DNA of 64,000 nt. Origin: Cichorium intybus (taxonomy: Eukaryota; Streptophyta; Magnoliopsida; Asterales; Asteraceae). Every line of letters begins with the position of its first letter. Position 1 is the stretch's first letter. Shown one piece after another: positions 11,866 through 23,856 of this stretch. Position numbers and translations under genes: made by a program. The stretch is taken from NCBI GenBank assembly GCA_023525715.1, contig JAKNSD010000080.1, forward strand, positions 62,001 through 126,000. The letters run 5' to 3'. The notes beneath the pieces were generated by a model. That model saw nothing but the letters and a program-made list of their open reading frames with translations. It ran no database searches and was not told the origin of the DNA.

Positions 11866-13536
11866 ATGCGTTAGATTATCATGATCCAAATGCTATATTA
11901 TGAAAAATCTAAATCAGAGTCATATACTGCTTGCTTAAAATTACTGCTTTAAGAAACTGATGATAATAAAATTTAGATTTTCCAAACATGAATTTGTTAT
12001 GGATGTCATAGTTGATGAATTTCATTTTATGATTGCAAAATACAAGAACAAGGAAAATCGTGTACTGATTTCTTATACCTGATATTACTATTGTTATTTT
12101 ATTATTATTATTTTTGATCTAAAACTTTCGTTTTTAAATGCAATGCTTCATGATTCTCGTCGTCTGAGTTTTTCAGTTTTATTACGACATGATGATTTTA
12201 GATAAAATTAACAAAATAACTTACATTTAAGGATTACTCACTAATTCATAACTTCAAACTTTTCCTTCTGTTCATCGACTCCTGAAGTTGATTAATTTGC
12301 CTTCTCTGTTTTGCGGATGTTTTTTCTGACAACAAAATATAAATCGAAACTGGAATGCCTTCAAAGTTATTTTTTCCTTTCCATCTCTGAGTTGCAAATC
12401 TCTTTTCTCTGAGAATTTTCTTTCTGGCGCCGCTCATAAATTTTCAAGGAAAGGTCACTGATTTGTAGGGTTAATTTTATTGAGCCTCTGTAAGTTGTTA
12501 TTATTATTATTATTATTTTTAAATCACTTAATGGGCCTATGCTTTCGTTATTTTATTGTCATGGAGATGATGAAGATGATGGGCTTATTGTTTTCCTTTT
12601 AGTCTGTTCGAGAATTTCAAATTTAATGTTTGCAATGAAATGATTTCCAAGAATGTAATTTTCATATAACACTTGCATTGTATGCTGCTATATTAATTTA
12701 GTCTACTGAAATAATAGATGGAATGTTGGCAAAATGTATTAAAATTAATAATTATATCCATATGGATATTTCTAAACCTTGACTTGTAAATATGAAGTCA
12801 TTAATTGTTTGGGACGTGTCTGTGTAGATTTCATTTATAAATATAATGGATTTGATATTATTTGTAAATGTTCCTATTCAATTTGCAATGAAAACAATAG
12901 ATCTATAAACTATATGTAGTACTTGAAATATTCTAGAGTGGACTATTAATAATTCTCAAATTAAGTCATGCAATTCGCCGATATTATGCATGTATATTAA
13001 ACTGTGTCAATTTTATTTTGATTGACCTTAATTCTACGTTGCTCTTAAGATTATCAAATTATCTAACTAGTTTAGTTTGATAAATTCCAATTATGATGAG
13101 TGGTAACTTTGATATTAAACTTAAGCGGCTGGACCAAAGAAAGGTCGTTCAAGTTTGACGTTAAAGTTTATTAAACACCATATTAAGCAATTGTTCGGAT
13201 TGTTATTCAAGGAACCCAAAGGCTAATTGAATAATGAACCCACACAATGAATTTTAAAGCATAATATACATAAATATTGTATTTCTACCCAAAGGTGATT
13301 GCAGTATTTGTGTAGCGTAGTCTATAAGTAAAGACGCCACAATATCCAACTATTGGTCTAGCCAAAGCGAAACTGATATTTGGGTAAGGATGTCAATACG
13401 ACCTATTATTTTGGTGTTGATAATAGGTATAATGAAACAATTCACTTTGTTATCCCATTAAGTCACTTTAGTACCTTCTTTGCATACATTTAAACGATGA
13501 TTCATTTTTTCAGCATCCACTATTTCCCCAAGTCAC
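11866..13536 (+). other. Copia untranslated leader
   Basis: A leader of about 1.67 kb between primer binding site and gag. No coding sequence in the sense direction was recognised; the antisense frame at 12246-12437 has no domain and is treated as chance. Confidence 0.6.
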
Positions 13537-16500
13537 GTGATTGAAACTTTGACTGGGACTAACTTCGCGACATGGAGAGATTCTATGAAACTGGAACTAG
13601 GAGTCATGGAACTAGATAATGCTTTGCGTTTTGACCCCCATGAAGCTCTCAATGAAAAGAGCACTGCTGAACAGAAACAATTTTATGATAAATGGGAAAG
13701 GTCAAACCGCATGTCACTTATGATCATAAACAACTCCATTTCAATGGCTATTCGTGGAGCCATTCTTGACTCTTAAAATGCAAAGACCTACCTTGAATCC
13801 GTAGAGGAGCAGTTTCGAGGTACATTAAAAGCTCATGCAAGTACCCTCATCCTCAAAATGTTGACAACGAAATATGACGGTTCTACTGGTGTGCGTGAAT
13901 ATATAATGATGATGACCGACATGGCAAACAAACTGAAAAGTATGGAAATGGAAATTAGTGAAGGTTTCCTCGTTCATTTCATCATAACATCCCTTCCCGC
14001 TCAGTTTGGTCCGTTTAAGATCAACTATAATACACAGCGGGAAAAATGGAAGATGAGTGAGCTTATAGCTATGTGTGTCCAAGAAGAAGAACGACTCAAA
14101 GTTGAGAAGCCTGATGTCGCCTATGTTACCACAACCACAAACTTTGATAAGAAGAAAGGTAAAAGTCATGTCACTGAGAAAGGAGGTTCAAGCAAGGTCC
14201 AGAAGGCAAGTACAAGTACCCGTAAGTTCGACAGTAAGCCCCGCTGCAAATTCTGTCATAAAAAGGGACACACTCTGCGAGATTGCCCTAAGTTTAAGGA
14301 GTGGTTAGCTAAGAAAGGTAACATTGATGCTTTTATGATTTATGAGTCACTGAATATAAATGTCCATTTTAATTCATGGTGGATTGACTCTGGTTCCATG
14401 GTACACGTATCTAACTCATTGCAGGGATTCCATACAATCCAGAAGCTGGAAAGAAGGCAAAGAACAATTAAAGTTGGGAATGGAGAAGACTTAAACGTGG
14501 AAGCTGTTGGATCGCTTCTTTTACTTTTGGAGAGTGGTTTTCGTTTAAGCCTTAATAATACTCTTTATGTACCGGATATTACCCGAAACTTAATATCAGT
14601 ATCTATGTTGGCAAAAGAAGGGTTTACTCTTACTTTTAGATACAAAGAAGTTATTATTAGTTCCGGGTCCCAAATTGTTTGCCATGGTTGTCTGGACGGA
14701 AATCTCTATAGATTGCGTTTGGACAACCACTTTATGGAATCTTTAGTATCGTTAAATATTGACGAGAACTTAAGTAAAAGGAAAAGAGAAGTTGAAACTT
14801 CATCCATGTTATGGCATCAACGCTTAGGCCATATTTCACGAGACAGAATGCTGAGACTCATGAAAGATGAAGTATTACCAAACCTTAACTTCTCAGATTT
14901 TGATAAATGTGTTAAGTGTATGAAAGGGAAAATGACTAAAGGAAATAAGAAAGGGTCCACAAGAAGTTCAAGTTTACTTGAACTGATTCATACAGACATT
15001 TGTGGACCTTTTCCTGCTGGCATAAGTGGACATAAATCATTTATTACTTTCTACCTGATAAATGAAAAATCTGAATCTCTAGAAATGTTAAACTTTTAAG
15101 GCTGAAGTTGAAAATCAACTCGACCGAAAAATAAAAGTAGTAAGATCAGATAGGGGTGGTGAATATTATGGCCGGCATACAGATGTTGGTCAAGCACCCG
15201 GGCCCTTCTTTGAATTTTGTAAACGTAATGGGATTGTTAATCAATACACCATGCCTGGCACTCCTCAACAAAATGGCGTTGCCGAGAGGAGGAATAGAAC
15301 TCTAATGGACATGGTGCGAAGTATGCTTGCGAACACGAACTTGCATCAATTCTTATGGACCAAGGCATTAAAAACGGCAGTCCACATCTTAAATAGAGTT
15401 CATTCAAAATCTGTCCCTAAAACTCCTTTTGAGATCTGGACAGGAAGGAAACCAAGTTTACGATATTTAAAGGTGTGGGGTTGTCCGGCCTAAGCAAAAC
15501 TGTATAATCCTCAATCACAAAAACTCGACATGAAAACCTTAAGTTGTTTCTTCATCGGGTATCCTGAAAGATCTAAGGGTTACTGATTTTATGCTCTGTC
15601 ACATAGTACACGAATTGTAGAAACAAAGCATGCTGATTTTCTTGAAAATGTCAACATTAGTGGGAGTGGTTTATCAAGCGACTTTGATCTCCAAGAGTAT
15701 ACTGAAGAGACACCTGTTATTCAAGTGCCTGCTTCAATTAACACTTCATTAGGAGATTCAAGTCAAAACAACATGCCTCACGAAAATGATTCTTCAAACG
15801 TAGAGGCAAATGAAATACCACAAAATGAACCCATTCAAGAAATCGACGTTGAAAGAAAAGAAAATCAACAACCTATAAGACGATCTCAACGATCTAGGCG
15901 ACCCACGAATTTTGACGACTATATCACATATTTAAATGAGGTCGATCTTGAGGTAGGGAAGGAAAGTGACCCCATTACGTATAGTGATGCCATGAATTGT
16001 GATCAATAAAAAAATTAGAATGAAGCTATTATTGATGAGCTCAATTCCATGAAAAAGAATGATGTTTGGGAACTTGTTGAATTGCCAACTGGTTGCAAAC
16101 CTGTTGGATGCAAGTGGGTCTTTAAGACCAAATTGGACCCAAATGGAAACATTGAACGATATAAGGCTTGATTGGTCGCTAAAGGGTATACGCAAAAGGA
16201 AGGTATTGATTACCAAGAAACTTTCTCACCTGTTTCTAGAAAGGACTCCCTTAGGATGGTAATGGCCCTTGTAGCTCATTTTGACTTAGAGTTGCATCAA
16301 ATGGACGTCAAAACAGCTTTTCCTAATGGAGATTTACACCAGGATGTTTATATGACCCAACCTGTAGGTTTTATTCCTAGTGGTCAAGAACATCTTGTGT
16401 GTAAACTCAAGAAATCAAGATATGGGTTGAAACAAGCTTCACATCAATTGTATTTAAAGTTCGATAAAGACATGAAGAAAAACGGCTTCATTAAGAACCA

Positions 16501-17400
16501 GGTAGATCAATGCATATACCTCAAGATGAGTGGGAGGAATTTTATGATACTTGTTCTTTACGTAGATGACATTCTATTGGCAAGTAACAATATTGATTTG
16601 TTGCACGAATCGAAACGTTTATTGCTCCCGTAGTTAAAGGGGACGTTTTCGATAAGGCCTCTTATGTCATAGGCATAGAAATACACCAAGACAGAGTCCA
16701 AGGGACTTTAGGACTTTCTCAAAAGGCATATATTGAATGTGTACTTTATCGGTATAACATGCAACATTGCTCCCCATTAATTGCTCCCGTAGTTAAAGGG
16801 GACGTTTTCGGTTTATTTCAATGTCCGAAAACAGAGGTAGAACGAGATCAAATGAAGTTGATCCCTTATGCTTCGGTAGTTGGAAGCTTAATGTATGCCC
16901 AAGTTTGTACACGTCCTGACATCGCTTATGTTACTGGCATGCTGGGCAGTTACCAATCCAATCCCGACCTAGATCACTGGAAAGCTGCCAAGAAAGTCTT
17001 GCGATACTTACAAGGGACGAAGGATCACAAACTTGTCTATAAAAGAAGTGATAACTTGGAAGTGATAGGTTATTCCGACTCTGACTTTGCCAAGTGCAAA
17101 GACGACAAAAAGTCAACTTCGGGATACATCATCATGCTGTCAGGAGGGCCAATATCTTGGAGGAGTCATAAGCAAAAGTTGACGACAACATCAACAATGA
17201 TGGCTGAGTATGTTGCTGTTTATAATGCAACTTGTCATGGAATGCTGTTGAGAAATTTGATAAAAGGACTCATGATTGTCAATTCCGTAGAAAGGCCATT
17301 AAAAATCTATTGTGATAATTCAGCCGCCGTAAGTTTTTCAAATAACAATAGTTCAAGTGGGGCTGGCTTATACCTCGATACAAAATACTTGTTCTTATGA
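13537..17400 (+). pseudogene. Copia gag-pol polyprotein, broken
   Basis: Gag starts near TLTGTNFATWRDSM. A stop at 13774-13776 breaks it, and it resumes at 13858 through a zinc knuckle (CKFCHKKGHTLRDC). Protease shows WWIDSGSMVHVSNS. The GAG-pre-integrase motif LWHQRLGHIS is followed by integrase (ELIHTDICGPF). The frame breaks near 15099, and integrase resumes at 15251 with TPQQNGVAERRNRTLMDMVR. Further stops follow at 15491, 16007 and 16168. RT is recognised by MDVKTAFPNGDL and LYVDDILLASNN (16172-16633). After a damaged patch, RNase H follows with GYSDSDFAKCKDDKKSTSGY (16759-17400). Every domain is visible, but no single reading frame spans them. Confidence 0.9.
16621..16651 (+). repeat. 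31-nt ectopic copy inside RT, donor at 16780-16810
   Basis: The 31 bases starting attgctcccgtagttaaagg occur identically at 16621-16651 and 16780-16810. The second copy is in normal context (coding LIAPVVKGDVF). The first lies where Copia RT normally encodes the segment before ASYVIGIEI, and it introduces an in-frame TAG. The patch looks like a replacement rather than an added insertion. Confidence 0.8.
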
Positions 17401-17869
17401 GAACGAGTGGAGGAGAATGATATTTGTATCGAGCATATTAACACTAGTAATATGCTTGCGGATCCGATGACGAAAGGTCTACAACCCAAAGTATTCCAAC
17501 AACATGTCGTCAACATGGGCTTAAGGGTAGACCTAGTATGATGTAACTATAGCATATTGCTTTACTGAGATTTTAAATTTTAATTATCAAGTACTTGATT
17601 ATAACTCCTCTATTATATGCGATTTGTCTATATTAATAACTTGCACGCACTTACTTTCTATATAGACGAATGTAATGCATTACCACTTAACTCTGAAGTC
17701 ATTTGGCGTAAATCAATCGTAAGTTTCATATGAAGTACCATTGTATGATTGGTGGGGGTCCCGTTTCTAAAAGGATGCGTCAGGCTGTACTTTTCTGCTA
17801 TGGTATTAATATGGAACATGATGAACTTATCTTGGTCAATAAAGAAACATGTATACAAATAGTCACTCG

Positions 17870-17883
17870 GTCAAGTGGGAGAA
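17870..17883 (+). other. Polypurine tract of the Copia element
   Basis: The purine-rich run ending tcaagtgggagaa directly precedes the 3' LTR and is the expected plus-strand primer. Confidence 0.75.
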
Positions 17884-18355
17884 TGTTAGAAAATAACACA
17901 TAAATATGACCTTAGGACTATATTGTATTATTATATGATGGGTATTATTATATTTCATACCACTAAATTTGCCAAAATGACAACTCAATCCCTAGACCTA
18001 AATATATGTAGTATGATGGATATGACATGTGTCTTTAACTCAAGGGACTAATCTTGTGTGGTTTTAATTTCTTTCCCCTAAGGTGTAACTCACTAAATTT
18101 ATCACATAGAATACATATGGTCAAAAGATACTCAAAGGTTCCCTACGTTCAAGAACTTTATGACAACACCACTATAAGAGTATGACCAATGTTATCAGTC
18201 TCTCCATCAACACATCAGAAAACACCATTACGGGAAGAGAATGAATCAGAAGTATGGCATCATCTTCAAACCTCACACTTTCAAGTAAGCATTACTCCAT
18301 TTCTATTGAAGCTTCTTCATGATAATGATCTTGATTTACACCTGTAAATACAATA
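17884..18355 (+). repeat. 3' LTR of the Copia element
   Basis: 472 bp, beginning TGTTAGAAAATAACAC and closely matching the 5' LTR at 11384-11851. Confidence 0.9.
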
Positions 18356-19639
18356 CTATGGAATTTATTATTGTTTTCTGTTGACTTTAGATGTTCCAAA
18401 TATGTCTATGTCTATTCGAATTTTTAATTCATCTCGTCCTTGAAGACATTGTCTTATTCCTAAAATAGTTGTAATGACATGTTTGTCGTATAATAAATTT
18501 GACGCACCTAGTCGCACATGAGATACTATCATTCAAGATCAGGTAGATTCCCAGGGATCCTCTCATAACCATCCTTGTGGTTTGCTAAGATCGAGTTTGA
18601 GAAAAACTCAATTCTCAAGAATCAAGATAACAAAACAAATCGGGTAAAGCTGATGGTACTGAAACTAAGGACATGTGGGGTAGGCGGATAAACAATAAAG
18701 ACATTGTGATAAAGATATATGTTCATTGGGATTAGAAAAGAGGATATGATCTAAGGCCGGGCCCAATACATGGACGAGTTGGGCTAAGGCCCTGGACAGC
18801 AAAGACGAAGGAGGCATAAGTTAAGCCTAGTTACTTATAGTATAGGTATCATTTTGGCTCAAAACAAATTTAGCCCAATATTATGATTTATGTCGTGATG
18901 TCGTCTCGAGGGTAGACATGTGCGATGGGAGCGAAAAAATTGAAGACTCGGAACTATTGTCGTTAATCTACCTTATCGATGCCTAGAAAATCAAAACGTC
19001 AAGCTCCAGACGGTGAAATATCTAATATCTTTATTGTGATTCGAGAACTCCAGATCCCTGGTCGATATCTAATCTCTCTCGCCTAGAAAGACATTGTTGT
19101 AAGCTATATTCTTATCTGATTTTCTATTTCTCACAGTGAGTCTTATTAGTCAGTTTCTAAGCTATGTGTTCTGCATACGACATATGTGATCTTTTCATAC
19201 GTATGATGGTTTCTCTTTTTGTTATTCTTCTAATTTTTGTCACTTGAGGCCTTCGTAAGGTATGATCTTTTTATACGAATGTGTAATTTTAATTATGTTT
19301 CTGTCAATAACTAAATTTATGGAATATAGAGTTAGACGGGTTCATAATTTATGGAGCAATGGCGTATTGGGTTCTTAATTTCTGGAGTTTCTATATTTAA
19401 TTTTGTATCATTGATTCCATATTTTTCTGTTTTTATTTAGGAGATTTAGTGAGATGCAACTTTCATATTTTTCTGTTTTGATTTAGGAGGTTTAGTGAGA
19501 TGCAACCTTCATATTTTGTTGTTTCGTATGATTCATTAAATTTTGTATTGTTGCTTTCATATTTTATCAGTTTAGTCGATTTCAAAGCTCTTTGTTGCAT
19601 GCCTGTGGTGGTTTCTCTTTCTCCGGTTCTGATTTTTGT
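18356..19639. other. 5' flank of Prx-A unit, then unassigned DNA
   Basis: From 18356 to about 18880 the sequence is collinear with unit 2 (about 34439-34975). After that the units diverge. Around 19420-19510 a segment of about 50 bp ending tttagtgagatgcaac occurs twice in tandem. No gene was recognised. Confidence 0.55.
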
Positions 19640-20404
19640 CATTACGGATGAGGGAAAAATGGTATTTTCCATAACAGGGACCATTTATGAATAGTTTGCA
19701 AACCTTTTATGTTTGACAATTAGGGACCAAAAGTGGGGGTTGGGGGGGGGGGGGGGGCTTGTGGACTTTTTGTTAACAGAAATGCTTATCACTCGGTTTT
19801 GGAGGGGATTGTGCGAACGAGTCTCCCCCTCCAACTCCACACTGTTTCCCTAATTTTTTATACATCGCACCCATAAGCCCCATCCACTCCCTCGCCATCG
19901 ACTTTCATGAAAACTGCCCCGCCATTGTTATGGAATCCCAAGCAACCCAACAACCCTGATTTGTTTGGAAAGAACGTGTTCTTCGTCAACCCACCCTCCT
20001 ACTCGAACCCAAACTATATGTACTTATCAAGCTTGAATTCCTCACATCCTCACCGGCATCACCGCCTTTCCTTATCCTCAGATATTTATTCACTGGATCT
20101 TTGCTCCTCCTTGCACTGGATATTTGGTGTTGGCTGTCGATTACCTTCAGCTTTTCGACGGGTTTTGAATGGTTTGGGCTTGATCAGAAGATGTTTGCTT
20201 TAATGCCTCAGTTTGGGAGAGTTTATAGCATGAATCGGGTTTTCAAGGTGCTATGCAAAAAAGCAATTACAGGATTTTTGTTAACAGAATTACATAGAAG
20301 GCGACTTATCGATACAAGCTTTAGACAGATTATCTGGAATCTTACTGCAATGGAAGAGCTCATCGTCAGCGATGTAGAAGGCGGCTCAAGTTGTCCGGTG
20401 AACT
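19640..20404. mobile_element. Long-TIR foldback element, copy a (right arm truncated)
   Basis: Homologous to 35483-36870. It keeps the left arm (cggatgagggaaaaatgg, ctttttgttaacagaaatgc) and the interior, but stops at gaaggcggctcaagttgtccggtgaa and joins straight to peroxidase 3' flank. A 15-base G run lies within the left arm. Weak open frames here are not conserved between copies. Confidence 0.7.
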
Positions 20405-21091
20405 AAAATGATATTAAGATATATAGAATTTGATAATCACAATCACCATGTTATTTTCTTACCTGTTTCTAACACCTGCTAGTACTCCAAAAAAATGTAA
20501 GCGAAAGTTGATTATACCTTGAAAGCATTGCGCTGCGTATTTTTTGGAGCTTTCACTAGTAGAGAAGTCATTTGTTGGTGCGATGAGGTTTTTTTTAATT
20601 GACGCGGTTGAACAACAAAACTGCATTATAAAGGGAAAAAGCCCAGCTTTCGCATCAATAAAAGAAGCAATCGCACCTTTAAAACGGCATTGTTGATGCA
20701 GTTACTATTAATCGCATTAAAAAACACTATTAAAACCTTATTTTTACTGCGAAAGTTTACAATCGCACATTTAAAACCGTATTTTTTATTGCAAAAGTTT
20801 ACAATCTGTAACATCCCAAAATTACAACACAAAATTTTTTCTTTAAAAACATAATAATTAAGTCTCGTATATCATGAAAACATCAAAGTCATAAAGTAAT
20901 TCATAACACATTGTTCAAATATAAAAATATAGTGATAACAGTGGAAAGCTAATCATGAAGGTAGATGCCATGTAGTCAAGTCGGACACTTCCCACGATCC
21001 CCCGAAGTACCTGAAACATTTAACATAAAACCGTAAGCATATTGCTTAGTGAGTTTCCCAGGTTTCCATATAATTTATAAACATAAAAAGG

Positions 21092-21226
21092 TCTTCGGGC
21101 TTGCCCCGAATAACCATCAATCATCTCGTTCTTTGACTCTCGGGCTTGCCCTAATCCGTCGGTTATCATCTCATTCTTTGACTCACGGGCTTGCCCCGAT
21201 CTTGTTGATAATCAACTCATTCTTTG
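21092..21226 (+). repeat. Three-copy tandem repeat, cgggcttgccc unit
   Basis: A unit of about 45-55 bp repeats three times: cgggcttgcccc, a spacer, then atcatctcattctttgactc. Copies are diverged. Confidence 0.7.
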
Positions 21227-21490
21227 TTTCATAACATCATCATCATGATAATCATCATAATCAAGAAAGTAAGAAGACTCACCTGATCCGTAGCTAATAA
21301 AAAGTAAAAGGAAAGTCGGTAAAAATCCCCTCGAGCTTCCTATTATAAAAAACATCTCATCAAACAAGGTTTCTATCCTTAAACCTCTAACTAGAACCAA
21401 AACTAAGGTTTTTCCACATTTTTTACTTTAGAAAGCAACTGCCCAAAAGTCAAAGTCAACGAAAGTCAACAAAAGTCAACTGCACCATCA

Positions 21491-22307
21491 TTAGCGTCGC
21501 TAACTCTTACTGTTAGCGGTGTTAATACGTCTGTTCAGCCAAAGTCTCCTAAAGTGCTTAATACATTAAGCCAGAAGCTCTAACTTTTTAGGATCGACAC
21601 AAATAGTCCCTAGACTAATAAAAATATGAACTTTACCAACCACTCCTAGCCAAATAAGCTCATGGTGAAGAGCTAGTTCCAAAATGGTGATTAGTAAGCT
21701 TAAACTTCATCCAAAATGATATTAATACTAGGCTAGGGTTTATAACAAGGATTCATAAACTAAAAGGGAGAAAACGCATCCCTTAGTCCATAATCCCACC
21801 ATATTCCAAGATATGGAGTCATCATTGTCTTATCAAGCTCATAAGAGTCTCATAACTTCATTTCCAAACAAAATACTCAATGAGGCGAGGGTTTGAATAC
21901 TTACAATGGTCCAGAAATAAAAAAAATGTTTGATTCCTTCCAAGCACCAATTCCTCTAGCACCTTGCTTCCTTCTCCTTCTTCCAAAATCCTTCAAAAAT
22001 CCACAAATGAAGCTAACGCATCAATGGAGGCTTGAGAGAGAGAGAGAGAGAGTGTGTGTGAGATCTAGGGTTTTCTCAGAGGTTTAGGGTGAGAAATGGC
22101 GACCCCCAATGGATCTAATGAGTTTTATATGGCCCAAAACACGATTCTAGAGCTCAATTGGCTGCCAGCGACCATTATCGACGCTAATGTACAAATTAGT
22201 GTCGCTAATGCATGGACGTGCATGGCCATTAACTTCCAGGCTGTCGTCGCGAACATTCCAAGACCACTCAATATTAGCGATGCTAATATAATGATTAGTG
22301 GCGCTAA
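21491..22307. repeat. Six palindromes, core TTAGCGTCGCTAA
   Basis: Copies at 21491-21503 (TTAGCGTCGCTAA, perfect), 21513-21525, 22175-22187, 22196-22208, 22274-22286 and 22295-22307. They occur as three close pairs. The later copies are dyads with one or two mismatches. Confidence 0.8.
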
Positions 22308-22809
22308 TCCCATTTTTTTTGCTTATTTTCACATTTTTGTTACTATAATATAATTAATAAATTTGGTACATGGTCCTGCGCTTTACACAATCGCACCTTT
22401 AAAACGTCATTTGTTGGTGTGGTAAGTTTTGATAACATTAAAAAATGGTTGTTATTTAAAAACAACAAAATGATAGTTATTTGTTGGTGCGGTAAGTTTC
22501 GATTGCATTAAAAATGATTGTTATTTAAATACAATAAATTTGGGGCTTTTATTAATCCTAAAACTGTTCTTCGATCTACCTTCTTCTTCTTCTACGAGAT
22601 TAGCTGGTTGCATATACTTCTCTTCATTAAAGGTGAGTTTATTACCAAACCTTTATTAACTTCGTTAAAATAGAAGTCATTATATAACACTCGACAACTG
22701 AAATCTAAAATCCAAACCTTTATGAACCGAATAACAACAAATACATCTTTCGCGAAGCCCACCAACTACATCTGCACATTCTTTAATTGTTGTTTATTTT
22801 AATTTTCAG

Positions 22810-23856
22810 ATGGATCATTTTTATTGGATGTACAAAACTTCACGTATTTCCGGAACTTATATCAAGGGAGTTGAAGATTTTATTAGTGTTGCTAAAGCGA
22901 ATAGTGTTAAAAATGGAAGTCGGTCGATTTGTTATCCTTGCAACGTTTGTAAAAACTTTCAAAGTGTTACTGATACCGGATTAATAGAGTACAATTTGTC
23001 ACAAAATGGTTTTGTGCCTAATTACACTTGTTGGTCAAGACATGGAGAATCACTAGTTGATTGTAGCACATCGTCAAGCAATTTACCGAGTAATGAAAAC
23101 AGAATACCAATTAATAACGATGATCACAATTCAAATGACCCCAATGACAATTTCAAAGAAATGTTTGATGACATGGAGACTAATATGGGTGTTGATGAAC
23201 AAGGAAAATTACACCGCCTGTTTGAACAAGCAAAAACACCGTTATATAAGGGTTCTAAATATATGAAACTTGATGTTGTGTTGAAGTTGATGAATTCAAA
23301 GTTGAAAAACTGATGGAGCAATAAGATTTTCACAAGTCTATTAGAGCTTTCACATGACTTTCTTCCCGAAGAAAATGGATGTCCAAATAATTGTTTGTTG
23401 TTTAGAATGGTGTTCGAAAATAATCATAAGTGTGTTTTCAGCAAAGCATCAAGGAATAAAAGGAAAAATGATGAGGATGAAGTTGACGATGATGTGACAA
23501 AAAATGGACCTCCAGCTAAAATGTTCTGGTATCTTCCTATTATACCAAGACTGAAAATGTTATTTTCAAACGAGAAGGAAGCAAAGTTAGTTTGTTGGCA
23601 TTCAGAAGAACGACTATCCGACGGAAAACTAAGACATGTTGCGGATTCACCTCAGTGGAGAAACATTGATAAAAAGTATTCTGATTTTGGAAACGATATG
23701 AGAAACATACGGTTTGGGCTTAGTTCAGACGGGATCAATCCTTTCAGAAACATCAGCGGTCATCATAGTATGTGTCCAGTTCTTTTATGCATTTACAATC
23801 TTCCACCCAATGCCCTTGAAGATTTCAAACTATTGGTAAACATTTGTTTTATTTAA
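22810..23856 (+). pseudogene. CACTA TNPD transposase, N-terminal remnant
   Basis: A 5' leader intron ends ttttcag directly at the ATG (22810). The first part has the transposase-associated domain (MDHFYWMYKTSR, GVEDFI, CYPCNVCKNF, YTCWSRHGES). A TGA at 23311-23313 replaces a sense codon, since the same frame continues with WSNKIFTSLLE. The start of the Transposase_21 domain follows (MFWYLPIIPRLKMLF, RHVADSPQWRNID, GLSSDGINPF, VLLCIYNLPP). The catalytic core that should come next is missing, and the frame runs into sequence belonging to the second ORF. It has no transposase activity as it stands. Confidence 0.88.

Larger units (their letters stand above)
11384..18355 (+). mobile_element. Degenerate full-length Copia retrotransposon
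   Basis: Two closely similar LTRs bound a gag-protease-integrase-RT-RNase H region in Copia order (integrase before RT). Unit 2 at about 34421-34441 gives the pre-insertion site, showing the element landed in the 5' flank of Prx-A. Flanks atatg (11379-11383) and ctatg (18356-18360) look like a target duplication with one change. The LTRs differ by about ten substitutions and a few small indels in 468 bp, so insertion was fairly recent. Several stops and a patch rearrangement make it non-autonomous. Confidence 0.92.
8600..20404 (-). repeat. Tandem unit 1 of the peroxidase array
   Basis: From about 8600 (tgtttaacatttaatt) the sequence aligns with the 3' flank, gene and 5' flank of the other peroxidase units. 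Beyond the Copia insertion the alignment resumes at 18356 with unit 2 at about 34439, and runs to about 18880. The unit ends with a truncated long-TIR element. Confidence 0.75.
20807..22387. repeat. Solo LTR (Ty3/gypsy-like) nested in the CACTA subterminal region
   Basis: Starts TGTAACATCCC and ends GCGCTTTACA, 1581 bp. It is flanked by a perfect 5-bp duplication CAATC (20802-20806 and 22388-22392) and has no coding sequence. TGTAACAYCC starts are common in Tekay-like gypsy LTRs, so that is a suggestion only. It contains a three-copy tandem repeat and six palindromes. Confidence 0.88.

Noticed and set aside
12246..12437. 63-codon antisense frame rich in basic residues in the Copia leader
   Set aside because: No homology recognised, opposite to element transcription, length within chance.
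19907..20406. Two overlapping frames of about 100 codons in long-TIR copy a
   Set aside because: Not conserved in frame in copies b, c and d, and no domain is recognised.
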